Part shown: positions 36,203 through 39,813 of the stretch, piece by piece
How the letters are laid out: each line of letters starts with the position of its first letter
How positions within the stretch are numbered: position 1 is the first letter of the stretch
Source of the DNA: Mesaphorura yosii
Taxonomy: Eukaryota > Arthropoda > Collembola > Poduromorpha > Tullbergiidae
Direction: 5' to 3'
Length of the DNA: 39,813 nucleotides
Assembly (NCBI GenBank): GCA_009869945.1
Contig: WIXG01000550.1
Span: 1 to 39,813, forward strand
Program-made: the position numbers and the translations under genes
The notes under the pieces: model-generated
Told to the model about the DNA's origin: nothing
Database searches by the model: none
Seen by the model: the letters and a program-made list of their open reading frames with translations, nothing else

Positions 36203-37437
36203 CTTGACATAAATCACACTTGCTAATTCCGAATGGCGAATGAGCGACCATCCTGTAAGCGAGTACGATTACGATTTTAATTTCAATTACGCTAATCTAA
36301 TTTATGTTATTGTTATTTATCCCACTTGCCATCCAACTCCCCGTGATAATGAATCGAAAGTTAATGCATTGAATTCAGGCGTCAAATATTTCACGTGCCG
36401 TCGTCCCATTTTTGTATTGAATTTTTGCATTTAATCTTGATCGCCTTGCGATTCATAATCCCTTCTATTGATACGTAAGCTCGGTTCGCTTTCTACATTG
36501 TTGATTATTGTCATTACCGTTAAATTGAGAATTAAGTTTTCTGTGAAACTTGTCTGATAAATACATTAGTTTATGAAATCCCCGAGACGCTTGCCGCCGC
36601 CACGACATAGCGAATAGAAATCGAAACGGATTAGCAAAATACGGAACTGAAATCGATCGAGCGTGCTGCGCGCGTCAGAAACACACTAATTAGTATGTTA
36701 TCATTACTCATTGGCGTACAGCACAATGCGCGCAGTGTGCCAACATTCGACATGCACATTGCACATACGAGCACGAATTATTGTGTAACGGCGCATCTTC
36801 TATGCTACATTGAGCCTATCAAAATAACAAATACCGCATTAATAAACCAAATTAATACTTCAATTGAAGAGAAAGTGTACATTGCACCGGCATCTGCTAT
36901 CTGCTTGCAGTCCTTGCAGTACCGAGTTGATTCTTATTTAAATCGCACGCACAGCGACCGAGAGAAGACAGAGATACAAATACCTTTACAGATATTTTTA
37001 CTCATCCACCTGTGCCTCTGCTGCGTCGTGCACTTGTGACATATTTACAATTTACTCGAGGTTCATTTACACTTTACACTTGTGTAGGTTCAATAGGGTT
37101 AAAGGCTTTGTGTTGTCAGATTGAGTAATGCGAACGAGATGCGACGGTAAATAAATACTGCTGTGCAGTGCAGATGTAGCAGATCGCTGCGTATGATAAA
37201 ATATGATGTGAGAATAGTGAATAGCGGTTGCGACTCGAAATGCATGCCTTGCCATCATAATTTTGATTGAATGCGAATACATGCTCGGCTCGAGCAATGT
37301 GACAGGCGTATTAATGTCGCCGTATTGAATTTCCATGGTTTGTTTGAAGTCCAATGGATTTTCTGATGTGTTCATCAGCAATTAGGAAACTTGAACTTTT
37401 ATGGTATTCAGAGCGAGTATATTTTCGGATAGTGTAG

Positions 37438-37510
37438 CTTTTTGGATTTTTTGCTATTTTGAAAACGGCGCTCTGATTATCTTCCGCGCGGCAGCCAAAA
37501 ATCCAAAAAG
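37438..37510. repeat. Inverted repeat, 14-bp perfect arms, 45-base spacer
   Basis: Arms ctttttggattttt (37438-37451) and aaaaatccaaaaag (37497-37510) are exact reverse complements. With one mismatch the stem extends inward to 17 positions. A related segment, ctatccaaaaatctgaag, lies at about 37667, suggesting a decayed miniature element. No target-site duplication could be established. Confidence 0.6.
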
Positions 37511-37926
37511 TGACAATCAGAAAATCGAGCTTGGAGTGAATTTTATGTTACAAAATCGGATTGTGCTACTGCGATGGAACAAATTGAGAGGACACTCCAT
37601 AAGCCCAACGCCATATCCATTACGTTTCTGCTGCCATTAAATGCAGGTTAGGATTAAAATCGCGCTATCCAAAAATCTGAAGATTGAAAAAACCGTGTTA
37701 TTCATATAGTCGAACTACAATCGATAAAGCTGAGTAATTGAAAATCTGAAAATCTACCATCGCGCTGAATACCACCATTGTGGTGACTTTACTTACCACC
37801 GTGCTGCTTAATTATCGCAGCCCTGATGGTGGTCAGCGAGGAGTTCCATAAATATTAATGAATGTGATTACCAATCACATACATTTTGGCGAATGACGAT
37901 TTTGGTTAGTCTTTCATGCTTGGATT

Positions 37927-37940
37927 TGCACTGCAGTGCA
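37927..37940. repeat. Perfect 14-base palindrome TGCACTGCAGTGCA
   Basis: Self-complementary, made of the TGCA/CTGCA units that also recur at about 34151-34171 and 39572-39590. Confidence 0.7.
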
Positions 37941-39237
37941 CTACACTGATTGACATTGTTAGCATGCATAAATATGCAATGACATATGCGTTTCTGAGTA
38001 TCTGCTCAATTACGACGTAATATCTTACGCTTTGCTTAAAATGAGATGACAATTAGATGTCAGGAAGACCCGCATTCACAATCGCGGTTTGAGCTTTCTT
38101 GCTGCTGACGCACGAACGACAGCTCATCGTTTGCATCTTTGCAATCTGGAATGCAAATCTTACATTCCGTGCCTAGTCGCACCGCAGTAGGCGATGTCCG
38201 AATGAACTTTGAGAAGATTAAAGTCTCTGATTAGCGTCTTGACAGTGACGAACTGTCATGCTACTGCTGTTGCAGCATTGACCGACAGGCAGTGTGTGAT
38301 TCACAATGTAATTGCAAAGCAGTGAACAGTGGACAGTTAATACTTTGTATAAATTTGACTAACAGTATTTTTGCTTTTACGTTTGTAACATAAACAGCAG
38401 CAGCAATTCCTTTGTCATGTCTTCGATCCGTTTCGCTGCCATCGCCATAGCTCATACGCATGAATATGTACGTGAATGCACGTGACTCTAGAGAAATGTG
38501 ATGCGATGCGTTTGTGATTGAATCAATTGTAAAATGTATTCGCAAACAATTTTTTATCGCAGCTCGTAGCTTGAGCAAAGATTTTGAAGAGCACGCATAT
38601 TTTGGCACTTGGCTGTTCGATAATTCGTTCGTCATGCCGTCACTGTCTACACTCTGCATTGCATTGGGTTCAAGATACTCAACAATATAGCGACGGCTCT
38701 CTCTGCTGCATCTGAAGTCATCATATTAATATTTTATGTGCTTTGCATGGGCTTTATCGCCAACGCGTGAGATAAGTTTGATCTGGTTTGGTTTTATTTG
38801 AGATTTGCGCATGGGCCACCCACAAATTTTGTAGGCCCTGACGAAATAGCCACTGCGACCGCCATGCTGCTTCGAGTTTTCGGACGTGGCGATCATCTCT
38901 AAAGAGGAATCTTGCCCATCTTTACTTTTGCTACGATGAGACTGCGATAAAGCAATGTGCAAGGGTCAGTTTTCGTTTCCGCTTTCTAGTTTTACTGTCA
39001 CAGTCAAAAACGCAATGTGTCGCTTTCCGTGGTGCTTCCAACTGGCTAGCTACTAGCTTGACTTTCACGAGCTCTGGTTATCTTGACCTCATTAAAGTCG
39101 CGTTAACCTTGATCCTCTGATAAGGCTTCGGACTGCCTGACCGCTTGGTCGCTAGCCTGCTGCTAGATAGTCAAATCTATTCAAGGGGAAGTTCATCTTC
39201 AGACTGTCGTCGAATTCTACTCGGTCCTATAATAGTC

Positions 39238-39253
39238 TATATTAATTAATATA
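39238..39253. repeat. Perfect 16-base A/T palindrome
   Basis: tatattaattaatata reads the same on both strands. In A/T-rich DNA this may be chance. Confidence 0.7.
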
Positions 39254-39571
39254 AAAAGCTCATGCGAGTCAAGTCGAGTCGATTCCAACGGCCCCTGCCG
39301 ATCTTTTAAGTAGCCGCTGCCGATTCGAGACAGATTTGACGTGAACATGACAGCTGGAAATTATTGTCCATTGGCATTAGGCGTATTCTCGTCTCGGTCT
39401 TGCTTGTCGCTTGTTAATAATAAATATTATTATTGCTTGGATCTTCTCTTCTCATCTCCTTTTACGCTGAGAAAAATTAATCTGAAACTCATATGGATTG
39501 CCAGTGGCATGGCAATGAATTTCATTTGATCTGATGAGATATTGAGACTAATAAAATATTCTTTCTTCCTG

Positions 39572-39590
39572 CTGCACTGCACTGCACTGC
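39572..39590. repeat. CTGCA tandem repeat
   Basis: Nearly four perfect head-to-tail copies of CTGCA, part of a wider scatter of TGCA-based microrepeats in the last 6 kb. Confidence 0.75.
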
Positions 39591-39813
39591 CAGCATTGCA
39601 TTAATGCGTGCACTCTACTTGTTCTGTGCCACTAACAACGCAACTGTCACGATGCCAATATAAATAAAGACAAGTACAGACAGATTTTGTATATTTTGAC
39701 AAGATCACCAGTATGAGGGGGGAATAGCTGCGATATAGAGAAGTGTTATGTACTATTGAATTATATGCACACAGTTCGTGATACACTTGATGCTATACAC
39801 ACACTTGAAATAC

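Larger units (their letters stand above)
31700..39813. other. Gene-poor region, right part
   Basis: About 8 kb without a recognisable protein. If the candidate first exon at 31.2-31.7 kb is real, this could be its long first intron. Noted inside: an exon-like minus-strand ORF (32809-33054), a strong minus-strand donor near 35911, several perfect palindromes and an inverted repeat at 37438-37510. The 232-codon minus ORF at 32097-32795 lies in low-complexity sequence and was rejected. Confidence 0.4.

Noticed and set aside
38640..38690. tRNA-like T-arm (GGGTTCAAGA)
   Set aside because: No matching acceptor stem, D-arm or anticodon arm could be built around it.

Overview
Eukaryotic nuclear DNA, probably from an arthropod or another ecdysozoan. 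The reasons are: four conserved animal genes broken by GT-AG introns (mostly 60-120 bp, a few of 0.4-7.6 kb), AATAAA-type poly(A) signals, no operon structure, and a four-transmembrane protein that resembles an arthropod-rich family. Lineage below phylum cannot be fixed from this window; a springtail or crustacean is only a guess. No bacterial, phage, CRISPR, rRNA or convincing tRNA feature was seen.

Layout. (1) 163-2968, plus strand: the last eleven coding exons of a classical HKD phospholipase D (PLD1/2 type), whose 5' part lies left of the window. (2) 7475-4031, minus strand: a complete eight-exon GALK2-type N-acetylgalactosamine kinase, tail-to-tail with the PLD gene; the space between them holds both 3' UTRs. 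(3) 11450-21699, plus strand: a seven-exon, 465-residue LAPTM/DUF4728 (pasiflora-like) four-transmembrane protein with a 7.6 kb first intron. That intron holds several unexplained ORFs and exon-like segments. (4) 23296-25049, plus strand: a six-exon AEBP2/Jing zinc-finger protein, a PRC2 accessory subunit. (5) 25050-39813: almost 15 kb with no recognisable protein, AT-rich, with short palindromes and repeats, plus one possible promoter and first exon near 31.2-31.7 kb.

The four genes do not form a pathway: lipid signalling, amino-sugar salvage, a membrane tetraspan and a chromatin regulator. I assigned all exon boundaries by hand from splice consensus, preserved reading phase and recalled family sequence. 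The four gene models are phase-consistent from end to end. I did not find a convincing new biological system. The best leads are the alternative phase-0 first exons of the tetraspan gene, the nested exon-like ORFs in its long intron, and the possible hidden first exon at about 31.2-31.7 kb.
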